Source of the DNA: Leptolyngbya sp. KIOST-1
GTDB taxonomy: Bacteria; Cyanobacteriota; Cyanobacteriia; Phormidesmidales; Phormidesmidaceae
DNA: 64,000 bases
Direction of reading: 5' to 3'
NCBI RefSeq assembly: GCF_000763385.1
Contig: NZ_JQFA01000004.1
Span: 1,240,001-1,304,000, forward strand
The position numbers were made by a program, and so were the translations under genes. The first letter of the stretch is position 1. Each line of letters starts with the position of its first letter. Of the stretch, positions 54,525-63,798 are shown piece by piece. The notes under the pieces were generated by a model. It saw nothing but the letters and a program-made list of their open reading frames with translations, had not been told where the DNA came from and did not search any database.

Positions 54525-55149
54525 TGTAAACCTCCTGGATAGCCTCAAGCGCTGTGGACGTAACAACCAGATGGTCGGCCGTTAGCAGATCGTAAACATT
54601 GAGATTGGCAGCGGTGATCAGCTTGACATTCTCAAGGTTGCGGGCCGAAAGGTAGACCAGTTCCTGACGCTCAGCGATGATCAGTAGAATTTTGGCGTTG
54701 GGTTCAAGCCCCCAGCGAGCCATGGCATCAAGCAGTTCGCGGGTCTTGGGCCGAGAGAATTTATTTTCAAAGCTCTCAACCACTACCATGTCGTCAACCC
54801 GGCTCTGGAGCGCAGTTCGCAGCGCTAGGCGGCGCTCTTTGCGATTCATTTTGACGCTGTAGTCGCGAGGTTTGGGGCCAAAGATAACGCCACCACCGCG
54901 CCACAGAGGGGAACGGTTAGAACCGGCGCGAGCCCGCCCGGTACCCTTCTGCCGCCAGGGCTTGCGACCACCGCCGCTGACCTCGGCCCGGGTCTTGGTG
55001 GACACCGTTCCCTGGCGGGCATTGTTCATTTGTCGAACCAGTGCACGGTGGACGATATGAGAGGCCGATTCCTCTTTGGCAACCTGAAGATCTAAGGATG
55101 CGGTGCCTGCCTCCTCGCCCTCCCAGTTTTTGATGACGCAATCAACCAT
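54517..55149 (-). CDS. rplD: Ribosomal protein L4
   Basis: A 210-residue L4, lining the exit tunnel near L22, and in E. coli a regulator of its own operon. The N-terminus is [20 protein letters not shown], with the [20 protein letters not shown] loop. Confidence 0.97.
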   Translation of the reverse strand: MVDCVIKNWEGEEAGTASLDLQVAKEESASHIVHRALVRQMNNARQGTVSTKTRAEVSGGGRKPWRQKGTGRARAGSNRSPLWRGGGVIFGPKPRDYSVKMNRKERRLALRTALQSRVDDMVVVESFENKFSRPKTRELLDAMARWGLEPNAKILLIIAERQELVYLSARNLENVKLITAANLNVYDLLTADHLVVTSTALEAIQEVYSD

Positions 55150-55215
55150 TGTCTGAACCTATCCCTAAAAAGCTTTGAATGCCCAAAGGCCTGAACTGCT
55201 TACGTACTCTGCGAC

Positions 55216-55851
55216 TTAAGCTTTGACCCACTTAGCCGGGGCAATGCTCAGTAACCCACCGGGCTTGCCGGGGATAGCGCCTTTGATCAGCAGCAGGTTG
55301 CGATCGCTGTCCACCCGCACCACCTGCAGCTTGCGAATCGTCACCTTGGTGTTGCCGTACTGACCCGCCATCCGCTTGCCGGGATAGACCCGACCGGGGG
55401 TGGTGCCGGCACCGGTCGAACCGGGCAGCCGGTGGTTCTTAGAACCGTGGGCCATAGGGCCACGGCGGAAGTTATGGCGCTTCTGGTAGCCGGCAAAGCC
55501 GCGACCAATGCTCTTGCCGGTGACATCCACCAGCTGCCCGGCGCTGAAGGCCTCGGCGGTAACGGTCTGACCCAGCTCAAACCCATCGGCAGCATCGACT
55601 CGATACTCTTTCAGATGGCGCAGCGGAGCGCTGCTCGAGCGGGCCAAATGACCTAGCTCAGGTTTGTTCAGCGCCTTCTCAGCGACCTCGTCGAAACCAA
55701 GCTGGACGGCGGCATAGCCGTCGGTATCCGAGGTTTTGATTTGGGTAACCACGCAGGGACCGGCCTGAACCACCGTTACGGGGATGGCGTTACCTGCCTC
55801 ATCGAATATCTGGGTCATGCCCAGTTTTTTGCCGAGAATACCGACTGCCAC
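55216..55851 (-). CDS. rplC: Ribosomal protein L3
   Basis: A 211-residue L3, first gene of this S10-type cluster. It begins [16 protein letters not shown] and has the [30 protein letters not shown] loop close to the peptidyl-transferase centre. There is no rpsJ or tuf just upstream, as is usual in cyanobacteria. A structured leader lies before it. Confidence 0.98.
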   Translation of the reverse strand: MAVGILGKKLGMTQIFDEAGNAIPVTVVQAGPCVVTQIKTSDTDGYAAVQLGFDEVAEKALNKPELGHLARSSSAPLRHLKEYRVDAADGFELGQTVTAEAFSAGQLVDVTGKSIGRGFAGYQKRHNFRRGPMAHGSKNHRLPGSTGAGTTPGRVYPGKRMAGQYGNTKVTIRKLQVVRVDSDRNLLLIKGAIPGKPGGLLSIAPAKWVKA

Positions 55852-56331
55852 GGCCCTGTCTCCCTATTAACACACTACGAAATGCGCAGGACTCTCTGAG
55901 TTGAGAGCTTTGCGCATCCACAACGACATCGACTTTTGAACACCCCAAACTGGAGAAACTCACCGGGGTGAGCGCTACCGATACAGATCGGTCACGATTC
56001 AAAAGAAAACTAGCTTGATCTGACTGGCTTTCCGTTGACGACCCCTGGGTCAATCTCGCACCCATGGGCGGCGACACGGTATTCAGAACAGCTAAATGCC
56101 AGGACTTGGGTAGCTCATTGAACCACTCAGTATCCTTTTTGTCGGCGATTTACTATGGTACAGCCCTATTTTGAATCTGTCTATACCTTTTCTCTAAAAA
56201 GTTTTGTGAGCCCAGTGCTATCCCCTACAGCAGATAATAATTAATTAAGGCGGCGGGGTGCCTCTGGCTGAGGTTACTCTCGCTGCTAAGGCAGTACAAT
56301 GACACCTGATATTGTTTGGCCGAGGGCAACT
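55852..56331. promoter_or_regulatory. Gene-free divergent region between rplC and ndhN, with the rplC leader
   Basis: About 480 bases. The rplC side carries a hairpin at 55882-55917 (ATGCGCA pairing with TGCGCAT, inner stem CTCTC/GAGAG). Promoters for both directions should lie around 56050-56280, where the DNA is AT-rich. No open frame here looks real. Confidence 0.5.
55882..55917 (-). promoter_or_regulatory. Structured hairpin in the rplC leader
   Basis: A stem of 7 bp (ATGCGCA/TGCGCAT) plus an inner 5-bp stem (CTCTC/GAGAG) with a small internal loop, about 30 bases before the rplC ATG. It could bind a ribosomal protein such as L4 for autoregulation. Confidence 0.5.
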
Positions 56332-56799
56332 ATGGCGCTGCTAACGACTGGCAAACCGTTTATGAAAGACTTGGAGAGCAACGGCGCGATCGCCGTACGT
56401 ATGCCTCTAGAAGGCGGGTTTGAAGGTCGCTATGAGCGTCGTCTGAAGGCCAGGGGCTATGAAATTCTCAAGCTGACGGCCCGGGGGTTGGGGGATATTT
56501 CCTCCTATTTGACCGCTGTCCACGGCGTGCGCCCGCCCCACCTGGGCAAGAAGAACACCGCCAGTGGGGCGGCCGTGGGTTACACCTACTTTGTCCCGCC
56601 GCTGCTGACCTATCGCCTGGAAACGATGTCGCCCAAGGCGAAGGGCATGGTGCTCTGGCTAATCGAGGGCCATATTTTGTCCCGTCAGGAAATGGCCTAC
56701 TTAGTCAGCCTGCCGACGATTGAGCCGCGAGCTAAGGTGGTTGTAGAGGTGGGAGGCGATCGCAGCTTTAGCTGGGAACCGCTGGCGAACCTGGTTTAA
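56332..56799 (+). CDS. ndhN: NDH-1 complex subunit N
   Basis: A 155-residue NdhN, an oxygenic-photosynthesis-specific subunit of the NDH-1 complex that works in cyclic electron flow. It has the KPFMKDLESNGAIAVRMPLEGGFEGRYERRLKARGYE start and the HLGKKNTASGAAVGYTYFVPP segment. The ATG at 56332 is used; an earlier ATG (56299) gives a non-conserved extension. It is divergent from rplC. Confidence 0.95.
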   Translation: MALLTTGKPFMKDLESNGAIAVRMPLEGGFEGRYERRLKARGYEILKLTARGLGDISSYLTAVHGVRPPHLGKKNTASGAAVGYTYFVPPLLTYRLETMSPKAKGMVLWLIEGHILSRQEMAYLVSLPTIEPRAKVVVEVGGDRSFSWEPLANLV

Positions 56800-56916
56800 C
56801 TCTCCACCCAGTCCGCCGGCGTCGTAGCGCTAGACCGTTCAGTTAACCATTCAGTTAATTGACTGACGGCAGCCCCTAGAAACGCTGGCTATTCTCTGTC
56901 AGGACTTGCCACCTGC

Positions 56917-58257
56917 ATGAATGCTGAAACCGCCACCGGAACTGCCCGGAGCTACGCCTTAGGACAGCCATCTCTATCCCCTTACCAATCGCTGCAGGCG
57001 GGGAACTGGGTGAAGCTTATTTGCGGCGCCAGCTATCAGGACATGCCAACGGTGCGGCGTCTGGTGATGCTCTACGCCCTGGCCGGGGTCGACTGTGTGG
57101 ATGTGGCCGCCGATGGGGCCGTGGTGGCCGCCGCCCGTCAGGGGCTAGCGGATGCACTCTGGCTGGCCGGGCAGATGGGCGATCGTGCAGCGTCTCCAAA
57201 GACCCGCGGTGGGTTTGGTGTAGCGCAGAGCGGTCTGCCCTGGTTGATGGTCAGCCTCAACGACAGCGAAGATCCCCACTTTCGCAAGGCCCATTTTGAC
57301 GCGGCGCACTGCCCCCCCGACTGCGATCGCCCCTGCGAACCCGTATGTCCCACTGCCGCTATTCAGTTCCAGGCGGCCCACCAGGGCGGAGTCAAGCCGG
57401 AGCTCTGCTATGGCTGCGGTCGCTGCATCACCGTCTGCCCGCTAGCCCACATTGAAGCGCAGTCTTATCTGGCCCGGCCAGAGGCGTTTTCCGGCGAACA
57501 ACTGGCTCAAATTGATGCCGTTGAAATCCACACCCAAACCGGCCACCAGGCTCAGTTTGAGCAACTCTGGCAGCGGCTTCAGCCCTGGCGACCCCACCTC
57601 AAGCTGGTGTCGATTAGCTGCCCTGACCACGATCAGGTGGTGCCCTATTTGCAGGATCTCTACCACCTAATGGCTCCTCTAGAGGTGCCTTTGATCTGGC
57701 AAACCGACGGCCGCCCTATGAGTGGGGATCTGGGCAAGGGCACGACCCATGCGGCCATTCGTCTGGCCCAGAAGATCCTGCAGGCTGGGTTGCCAGGCTA
57801 TGTGCAACCCGCTGGCGGCACCAATGGCTACACTGTAAGTAAGTTGCTCGATCTTGGCTTGATAAACACCTCGCCTTCTGCTTCTGATCCGAACGAAATT
57901 GCCCTTTGCGGTTTGGCATCTCCCCAGAGAGGCGAGATGGCCACCCCTAATTCAGCCTTAGTCCGCAACACAATCTCAGGTATTGCCTACGGTAGCTACG
58001 GGCGATCGCAGGTGCTGCCGCTGATTGAGGCCATTGACTGCGAACTTCAGCCCTGGTTAGGACGCGCTTCCCTAAACCAGTCTCCCTGTGGTCAGTGGAT
58101 CGAGTCTGAGCCCGAGGCGGCCCTCGTTGCCCCCTGGCAACGACTCGAGCACAGTGCCTTAGGTCAGGGGCTGGCCCTAGCCCACCAGCTCGTGGACCAG
58201 CTCAAGCTGGCCACCTCCAGGATAGATAGACATTTTTTACCAGCACGGTATGGTTAG
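56917..58257 (+). CDS. ldpA: LdpA, circadian-input iron-sulfur protein
   Basis: A 446-residue LdpA (light-dependent period A), an iron-sulfur protein that senses redox state and modulates the period of the circadian clock in Synechococcus. Two [4Fe-4S] cysteine clusters are seen: Cys132, 136, 140 and 144, and the ferredoxin-like Cys164, 167, 170 and 174. The LdpA-specific C-terminal domain fills the last part. Its TAG stop overlaps the start of the R3H/AAA gene by 8 bases, so the two are translationally coupled. Confidence 0.9.
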   Translation: MNAETATGTARSYALGQPSLSPYQSLQAGNWVKLICGASYQDMPTVRRLVMLYALAGVDCVDVAADGAVVAAARQGLADALWLAGQMGDRAASPKTRGGFGVAQSGLPWLMVSLNDSEDPHFRKAHFDAAHCPPDCDRPCEPVCPTAAIQFQAAHQGGVKPELCYGCGRCITVCPLAHIEAQSYLARPEAFSGEQLAQIDAVEIHTQTGHQAQFEQLWQRLQPWRPHLKLVSISCPDHDQVVPYLQDLYHLMAPLEVPLIWQTDGRPMSGDLGKGTTHAAIRLAQKILQAGLPGYVQPAGGTNGYTVSKLLDLGLINTSPSASDPNEIALCGLASPQRGEMATPNSALVRNTISGIAYGSYGRSQVLPLIEAIDCELQPWLGRASLNQSPCGQWIESEPEAALVAPWQRLEHSALGQGLALAHQLVDQLKLATSRIDRHFLPARYG

Positions 58258-60157
58258 CTATAGCGACAGTGACGGCGTCAACAGCCAATTACCCAAAGAT
58301 TTCAGCCCCAGCACCTCCGACATTGCCCTAAACAAAAGCCTCGCCAACGACATTTCTACTACTCCCAATCCCGCCGTGGACTTTTTACCCACCGAACCTG
58401 AAGGGACAGCGCCTCAACCGTCTGTTCCTGCCCAAGCCCCTCCCATCGATGACCTGGATCAGCTGCTGAGTATTCTGCCGCCTGCAATTCGTCTGCGGCT
58501 GACCCAGCACCCCCAGCGCCAAAGCCTGATCGAGGTCGTTTTGGACCTGGGGCGGCTGCCCGAGGCCCGATTCTATAACAGCGTGGAGTATCTTGCTGAA
58601 GATCCCGTCACCCACGTTGATCTGGACCACTGCATCAAACGGGTGGGCACCTTTGGCGGTGACAACCGGGCGGGCATCGAGAAAACGCTGCACCGGATCA
58701 GCGCTATCCGAAACCGTTCTGGGGAAGTGATTGGGCTCACCTGCCGGGTGGGGCGAGCCATTTTTGGCACCATTGGCATGATTCGCGATCTGGTGGAAAC
58801 CGGTCGTTCCATCCTCATGCTGGGCCGCCCTGGGGTCGGTAAAACCACCGCTCTGCGCGAAATTGCCCGCGTCCTGGCCGACGATCTGCAAAAGCGAGTG
58901 GTGATCATCGATACGTCCAACGAAATTGCCGGGGATGGCGATATTCCCCATCCGGCCATTGGCCGGGCCCGACGGATGCAGGTGGCCCGACCCGAGGAAC
59001 AGCACCGGGTGATGATTGAGGCCGTGGAAAACCACATGCCTGAGGTCATCGTCATCGACGAAATTGGCACTGAGCTGGAGGCTCTAGCCGCCCGCACGAT
59101 TGCCGAGCGGGGGGTGCAACTCGTAGGCACCGCCCACGGCAATCGGCTTGAGAACCTGATCAAAAACCCCACCCTCTCAGACCTAATTGGCGGCATTCAG
59201 TCAGTCACCCTGGGAGATGAGGAAGCCCGCCGCCGGGGCAGCCAGAAAAGCGTGCTGGAACGCAAAGCCCCACCCACCTTTGACATTGCGGTAGAAATGC
59301 TCGAGCGTCAGCGGTGGGCCATCCATGACGATGTGACCGTCACCATCGACAACCTGCTGCGGGGACGCCAGCCGGGGTTGCAAATTCGCACCGTGGATGA
59401 AAATCAAAAGGTGGTGATTACCCATGAGCTGCCTGGTTCGGGGCGGGAGGTGGCCAAGCCCAGCCGCAGCGGTATGGGCTGGCGCGCGGCAGGGCAGATG
59501 GTACCGCCGAATGGGGGAGGCACAATTGCCCAGCGCACCCTGGGTGGCCACAACGTTCGCCCCCTGGGACAGCCCTATAGCGTCGAACCCACCACCGACC
59601 CCATGTTTGCCCATCTGCTGGACACCACCAGCCACGACATCGTGGGTCCCAACGGGGAAGATGCCATGCGCCTCTACCCCTACGGTCTCAGTCGCCATCA
59701 GCTGGAGCGGGTAATTCAAACCCTGCACATGCCCGTCGTAGTCACCAAAGATCTGGACAATGCCGACGCGGTGCTGGCGTTGCGATCGCATGCCAAGGCC
59801 CAGGCCAAGCTCAAGCAAATGGCCCAGGGGCGGCAAATTCCGGTTCACCTAGTTAAGTCCAACAGCATTCCACAGATCACCCGCGCCCTCCAGCGGCTGC
59901 TGGACATGGACGACAACCCCGCCGCCGTAGATCTGGAGCTGTTTAGCCACAGCGGCGGCGACGATGAGCTAGAGGCGCTGGAGGAGGCGCGCCTGGCGGT
60001 AGAGCAAATTGTCATTCCCAAGGGGCAGCCGGTGGAGCTGCTGCCCCGCTCGGCCCGCATCCGCAAAATGCAGCACGAGCTGGCGGAGCACTACCGACTC
60101 AAATCCCTCAGCTGCGGCGAAGAACCTAACCGACGGCTGCGGATTTATCCAGCTTAG
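58250..60157 (+). CDS. Ycf45-like AAA ATPase with R3H domain
   Basis: A 635-residue protein. Residues 1-65 are low complexity and disordered. Residues about 70-200 and the ATPase core contain Walker A GRPGVGKTT (192-200) and Walker B VIVIDEIG (266-273), as in Ycf45 and the sporulation protein SpoIIIAA. A Gly/Pro linker follows, and the C-terminal R3H domain (RSARIRKMQHELAEHYRLKS, about 600-625) binds single-stranded nucleic acid. The role is unproven, and chloroplast genomes of red algae encode the homologue. It is coupled to ldpA by an 8-base overlap. Confidence 0.88.
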   Translation: MVSYSDSDGVNSQLPKDFSPSTSDIALNKSLANDISTTPNPAVDFLPTEPEGTAPQPSVPAQAPPIDDLDQLLSILPPAIRLRLTQHPQRQSLIEVVLDLGRLPEARFYNSVEYLAEDPVTHVDLDHCIKRVGTFGGDNRAGIEKTLHRISAIRNRSGEVIGLTCRVGRAIFGTIGMIRDLVETGRSILMLGRPGVGKTTALREIARVLADDLQKRVVIIDTSNEIAGDGDIPHPAIGRARRMQVARPEEQHRVMIEAVENHMPEVIVIDEIGTELEALAARTIAERGVQLVGTAHGNRLENLIKNPTLSDLIGGIQSVTLGDEEARRRGSQKSVLERKAPPTFDIAVEMLERQRWAIHDDVTVTIDNLLRGRQPGLQIRTVDENQKVVITHELPGSGREVAKPSRSGMGWRAAGQMVPPNGGGTIAQRTLGGHNVRPLGQPYSVEPTTDPMFAHLLDTTSHDIVGPNGEDAMRLYPYGLSRHQLERVIQTLHMPVVVTKDLDNADAVLALRSHAKAQAKLKQMAQGRQIPVHLVKSNSIPQITRALQRLLDMDDNPAAVDLELFSHSGGDDELEALEEARLAVEQIVIPKGQPVELLPRSARIRKMQHELAEHYRLKSLSCGEEPNRRLRIYPA

Positions 60158-60352
60158 GCGTCGGTTAGGCTGACAATGAGGGGGCAGTAGGGGGTAGCGT
60201 TACGGCTGGCCTTGAACCGCAGCTCCGAAACCGTGAACCCAGACGGCAAATCCTCTCATCACCGGCTTGAATCAGCACCAGGACAGAGTGCCCGGAGCAA
60301 AACACAGCCTACGATGGCCACAGGTCGCTATAGAATAAAGGCACCGAATTGA

Positions 60353-60385
60353 CACCACCGCCGTCCTGGTCCAGGGTCGGTGGTG
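60353..60385 (+). promoter_or_regulatory. Hairpin upstream of psb27
   Basis: CACCACCG (60353-60360) pairs with CGGTGGTG (60378-60385) across a 17-base loop, 59 bases before the psb27 ATG. No T-run follows. It could stabilise the leader or belong to the end of the previous transcript. Confidence 0.4.
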
Positions 60386-60443
60386 GGGGAGTAGCGCCTG
60401 TTTTGGGGCCTGTCCTTCGGCCTGAACCTTTTCAAAGAAGCCT

Positions 60444-60845
60444 ATGAAATCCTTAATTGCTCGTCTTATGGCCCTGGTACTGGTGGCCGTTATCGGCCTG
60501 ACAGGGTGCAGTGCAGGCACCAGCGGTATGCTCACCGGCGACTACCGCCAGGATACGCTGATGCTGGTCGACAGCCTTAGAACCTCGATCGCGCTGCCTG
60601 ACGACGACCCCAACAAACTTGAGGCCCAGGCCCAGGCCAAAGCCGTGATCAGCGATTTTGCCTCTCGCTATCGCCGCGATTCCTCAGTGGCCAACTTGAG
60701 CTCGTTCACAACCATGCGGACGGCCCTGAATGCGATCGCTGGTCACTACAGCAGCTACCCCAACCGCCCCCTGCCCGAAAAACTCAAGACCCGAGTAGAG
60801 CAAGAGCTCAAACAGGTGGAGTCCGCCCTCAATCGGGGCGCTTAA
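60444..60845 (+). CDS. psb27: Photosystem II assembly lipoprotein Psb27
   Basis: A 133-residue lumenal lipoprotein that binds CP43 in assembly or repair intermediates of photosystem II and keeps the manganese cluster from loading too early. The lipobox is LTGC with the lipidated Cys22, and the mature start TGDYRQDTLMLVDSLRTSI is diagnostic. It is a four-helix bundle. It is closed by the intrinsic terminator at 60876-60899. Confidence 0.95.
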   Translation: MKSLIARLMALVLVAVIGLTGCSAGTSGMLTGDYRQDTLMLVDSLRTSIALPDDDPNKLEAQAQAKAVISDFASRYRRDSSVANLSSFTTMRTALNAIAGHYSSYPNRPLPEKLKTRVEQELKQVESALNRGA

Positions 60846-60875
60846 TTCCCCTGCGATCCATCCATCCCGTCGACC

Positions 60876-60899
60876 AAAACCGCCTTCGGGCGGTTTTTT
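60876..60899 (+). terminator. Intrinsic terminator after psb27
   Basis: AAAACCGCC pairs with GGCGGTTTT across a UUCG tetraloop, then T-run. A canonical terminator, separating psb27 from rpmJ. Confidence 0.95.
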
Positions 60900-61026
60900 G
60901 TTGGCTGCTTAACGCTGAACCCGCCGCACGCCTCAGCCCGGCACGCAGCGCAGAACAAAATTTGTAATTGACGGCTTGACCTCAGTTTGCTAGCATAGCA
61001 ATTCTGTAGTGAAGTGCGAGTTGGAC

Positions 61027-61140
61027 ATGAAAGTCCGTGCGTCTGTACGCAAGATGTGTGATAAGTGCCGTGTGATCCGCCGCCGCGGTCGGGTTATGGT
61101 GATTTGCTCAAACCCCAAGCATAAGCAACGGCAGGGGTAG
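61027..61140 (+). CDS. rpmJ: Ribosomal protein L36
   Basis: A 37-residue L36 with the zinc-type motif: it starts [19 protein letters not shown] and ends with [11 protein letters not shown]. The Cys and His pattern (CDKC...CSNPKH) is complete. It is the first gene of the alpha-type cluster here, normally just after infA. Confidence 0.96.
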   Translation: MKVRASVRKMCDKCRVIRRRGRVMVICSNPKHKQRQG

Positions 61141-61357
61141 GGGCAGAGTAGCGTTTTTCCGGTAGGAAAGATCATGCGCTGGGCCTCGTTGAGCAAGTCG
61201 GTGAATCGTTGCAAGCTAGTTAGCTGAGGCAGTCGGTTTTTACAGTTGAGTCGAGCGTCAAACAGGCTTACTGGGATTTGGGCATTGGCCCATGTTTTAG
61301 GAACTGGCCATTGCCGGGCTGTATGGTGAAAACCAAGTATTTGGGGGAGATAGTTAA

Positions 61358-61741
61358 GTGGCACGGATAGCAGGCGTGGATTTGCCACGCGACAAACGGG
61401 TTGAAATTGGCCTGACCTATATCTACGGTATTGGTCTGACTCGCTCAAAGGAAATCCTGGCCAAAACCGGGGTTGATCCTGACGTTCGGGTCAAAGATCT
61501 CAGCGACACCGATGTGGCTAAGCTGCGGGATTCGGTCGAAAGCGACTACCAGGTCGAGGGTGACTTGCGTCGGCTTGAGAGCATGAACATCAAGCGATTG
61601 ATGGACATCGGCTCCTACCGGGGGCGGCGTCACCGCGCCGGTCTGCCTGTGCGCGGTCAACGCACCCGCACCAACTCTCGCACCCGTCGGGGTGGTACTC
61701 GTCGCACCGTGGCCGGTAAGAAAAAAGCACCGCGGAAGTAG
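61358..61741 (+). CDS. rpsM: Ribosomal protein S13
   Basis: A 127-residue S13. It starts with GTG (GGGGGAGA site upstream) and has [25 protein letters not shown] and the basic end [29 protein letters not shown]. It makes bridges between subunits. The gap to rpmJ is 217 bases, longer than usual. Confidence 0.97.
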   Translation: MARIAGVDLPRDKRVEIGLTYIYGIGLTRSKEILAKTGVDPDVRVKDLSDTDVAKLRDSVESDYQVEGDLRRLESMNIKRLMDIGSYRGRRHRAGLPVRGQRTRTNSRTRRGGTRRTVAGKKKAPRK

Positions 61742-61790
61742 AGTTAGTCCTACTTTTTGCGCCCTCAGCTACCATTGGGGGTTGAGGTCT

Positions 61791-61822
61791 AAAAGCTCGC
61801 TGACCTTTGTGGCGAGTTTTTC
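61791..61822 (+). terminator. Attenuator-like hairpin between rpsM and rpsK
   Basis: CTCGC pairs with GCGAG, with A/T extensions (AAAA.. and TTTTT), and ends in a T-run. It lies inside the rpsM-rpsK gap of 174 bases and may reduce downstream expression. Confidence 0.55.
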
Positions 61823-61915
61823 CGACTGTTTAGCGGTGTCTTGCCCTGTTCACAGTTTGCCGACACCAAATGTTTTTAATTTCAGTTTCCTTGCATTGAA
61901 TTTAGTGACAATACC

Positions 61916-62308
61916 ATGGCCAAACCAACCCGAAAAACCGGACCCCGCAAGAGCAAGAAGAACGTCCCCAGTGGCGTAGCGCACATTCGCTCGACGTTCA
62001 ACAACACCATTGTCACCATCACCGATCAGTCAGGGGAAGCAATTTCCTGGGCCTCGGCAGGTTCCAGCGGCTTTAAAGGGGCCAAGAAGGGAACGCCCTT
62101 TGCCGCCCAAACGGCGGCGGACGGTGCGGCACGGCGGGCCATGGATCAGGGCATGCGCCAAATTGAGGTTATGGTCAGTGGTCCCGGAGCCGGTCGAGAA
62201 ACCGCCATCCGTGCGCTTCAAGGGGCGGGGTTAGAAATTACGCTGATCCGCGATGTTACGCCCATTCCCCACAACGGCTGTCGACCCCCCAAACGTCGTC
62301 GAGTTTAA
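61916..62308 (+). CDS. rpsK: Ribosomal protein S11
   Basis: A 130-residue S11 with [21 protein letters not shown] and the end [17 protein letters not shown]. It sits in the platform of the 30S subunit and contacts the mRNA exit. Confidence 0.98.
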   Translation: MAKPTRKTGPRKSKKNVPSGVAHIRSTFNNTIVTITDQSGEAISWASAGSSGFKGAKKGTPFAAQTAADGAARRAMDQGMRQIEVMVSGPGAGRETAIRALQGAGLEITLIRDVTPIPHNGCRPPKRRRV

Positions 62309-62369
62309 GGATTGAGCGCTCAGCTTCATCGGTGGACAGGGTATTGCGAGGTTTAAGGGAGGCAGGATT

Positions 62370-63317
62370 TTGGCACAGTTTCATGTCGATTGCGTAGAGT
62401 CTGTCGTTGAAAGCGACCAGAGCCAGTACGGTCGTTTTGTAATCGAACCCCTGGAGCGCAGTCAGGGAACCACCGTAGGCAACGCCCTGAGGCGGGTGTT
62501 GCTCTCTAACTTAGAAGGTATTGCGATTACAGCCGTCAGAATTGCTGGTGCCACCCACGAATTCTCCACCATCGTTGGCGTGCGAGAGGATGTCCTCGAT
62601 ATTCTCCTCAACATGAAGGAGATTGTCCTGCGCAGCTACTCCAATCAGCCTCAAATTGGACGACTTCTGGTTCAGGGGCCAGCGCGAGTAACCGCCGGGC
62701 ACTTTGAGCTACCCTCCGAGGTGGAAGTGGTCAACCCCGAGCAGTACGTAGCCACCGTTGCCGATGGCCATACCCTGGAGATGGAGTTCAGAATTGAGCG
62801 GGGTCAGGGATACCGGGCTGTTGAGCGCAGCAAGGACGACGCGACGGCGCTCGACTTCATTCAGATCGATTCGGTCTTTATGCCGGTCAAAAAGGTCAAC
62901 TATAGCGTTGAGGAAGTCGTGGTCTCTGGCTCTATGCAGCGTGACCAGCTGAGCATGGACATCTGGACCAATGGCAGCATCACCCCTCAGCAGGCGATGA
63001 GTCAGGCCGCCGATATTCTAGTCAGTCTGTTTGTACCGCTCAAAGACGTCACGCTTGAACCCAAGTTTGACGAAGAGGTCAAAGAAGAAGACCCGAATAA
63101 TCAAATTCCCATCGAAGAACTGCGGCTGTCTGTGCGGGCCTACAACTGTCTGAAGCGGGCCCAGATCAACTCGGTGGCCGACCTGCTGGACTTCAGTCAG
63201 GAAGACCTGCTGGAGATCAAGAATTTTGGGCAGAAGTCTGCTGAAGAGGTGATTGAAGCTCTTCAGGAGCGCCTGGGGATTACTCTGCCCCTGGAGAAGG
63301 CTTCGAAAACCGCATAG
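62370..63317 (+). CDS. rpoA: RNA polymerase alpha subunit
   Basis: A 315-residue alpha subunit. The N-terminal domain (about 1-230) starts beta/beta-prime assembly, and the C-terminal domain (about 245-310, with LSVRAYNCLKRAQINSVADLL and NFGQKSAEEV) binds promoter UP elements and regulators. It starts with TTG (MAQFHVDCVES). It sits between rpsK and rplQ as usual. Confidence 0.97.
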   Translation: MAQFHVDCVESVVESDQSQYGRFVIEPLERSQGTTVGNALRRVLLSNLEGIAITAVRIAGATHEFSTIVGVREDVLDILLNMKEIVLRSYSNQPQIGRLLVQGPARVTAGHFELPSEVEVVNPEQYVATVADGHTLEMEFRIERGQGYRAVERSKDDATALDFIQIDSVFMPVKKVNYSVEEVVVSGSMQRDQLSMDIWTNGSITPQQAMSQAADILVSLFVPLKDVTLEPKFDEEVKEEDPNNQIPIEELRLSVRAYNCLKRAQINSVADLLDFSQEDLLEIKNFGQKSAEEVIEALQERLGITLPLEKASKTA

Positions 63318-63389
63318 TGTCCGGGTTCAGGCGGGCACCTTCGCCTGGTTTTTCGATTGTTTTAATGTTGTTCATCTAAGTTCAGTACC

Positions 63390-63740
63390 ATGCGTCACCG
63401 CTGTCGCGTTCATCAACTCGGGAAGCCTGCAGACCAACGTAAGGCTCTACTCCGCTCTCTGACCACGGAGCTTATCCGTCACGGTCGCATTACAACCACT
63501 AAAGCCCGGGCCAGGGCGGTGCGCGAAGAAGCTGACCGCATGATTACTCTGGCCAAGGACGGCTCCCTGTCGGCCCGCCGTCAGGCGCTGGGCTACATCT
63601 ATGACAAGCAGCTTGTGCACGCCCTGTTTAGCCAAGCCACTGAGCGCTACGGCGATCGCAATGGCGGCTACACCCGCATTGTCAAAACCGTGCGCCGCCG
63701 GGGTGACAACTCCGAAATGGCGATCATTGAGCTGACCTAG
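63390..63740 (+). CDS. rplQ: Ribosomal protein L17
   Basis: A 116-residue L17 with [34 protein letters not shown]. It follows rpoA by 72 bases, and truA follows after 58 bases. Confidence 0.97.
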   Translation: MRHRCRVHQLGKPADQRKALLRSLTTELIRHGRITTTKARARAVREEADRMITLAKDGSLSARRQALGYIYDKQLVHALFSQATERYGDRNGGYTRIVKTVRRRGDNSEMAIIELT

Positions 63741-63798
63741 GTACCTCTGTTGATTTAGTCTCCGACCTCCGTTCGTTAGTTTCCCCTGTCCGTACCCA

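Noticed and set aside
54525..54566. Upstream start for rplW
   Set aside because: The extra 14 codons lie inside rplD and do not match L23. The GTG at 54524 has an AGGAGG site at the right distance.
55799..56077. 92-codon minus-strand frame covering the rplC start
   Set aside because: It overlaps rplC in a different frame and has no family similarity. The region is better seen as a leader.
60272..60535. 87-codon minus-strand frame over the psb27 start
   Set aside because: Antisense to the psb27 signal peptide, no family similarity.
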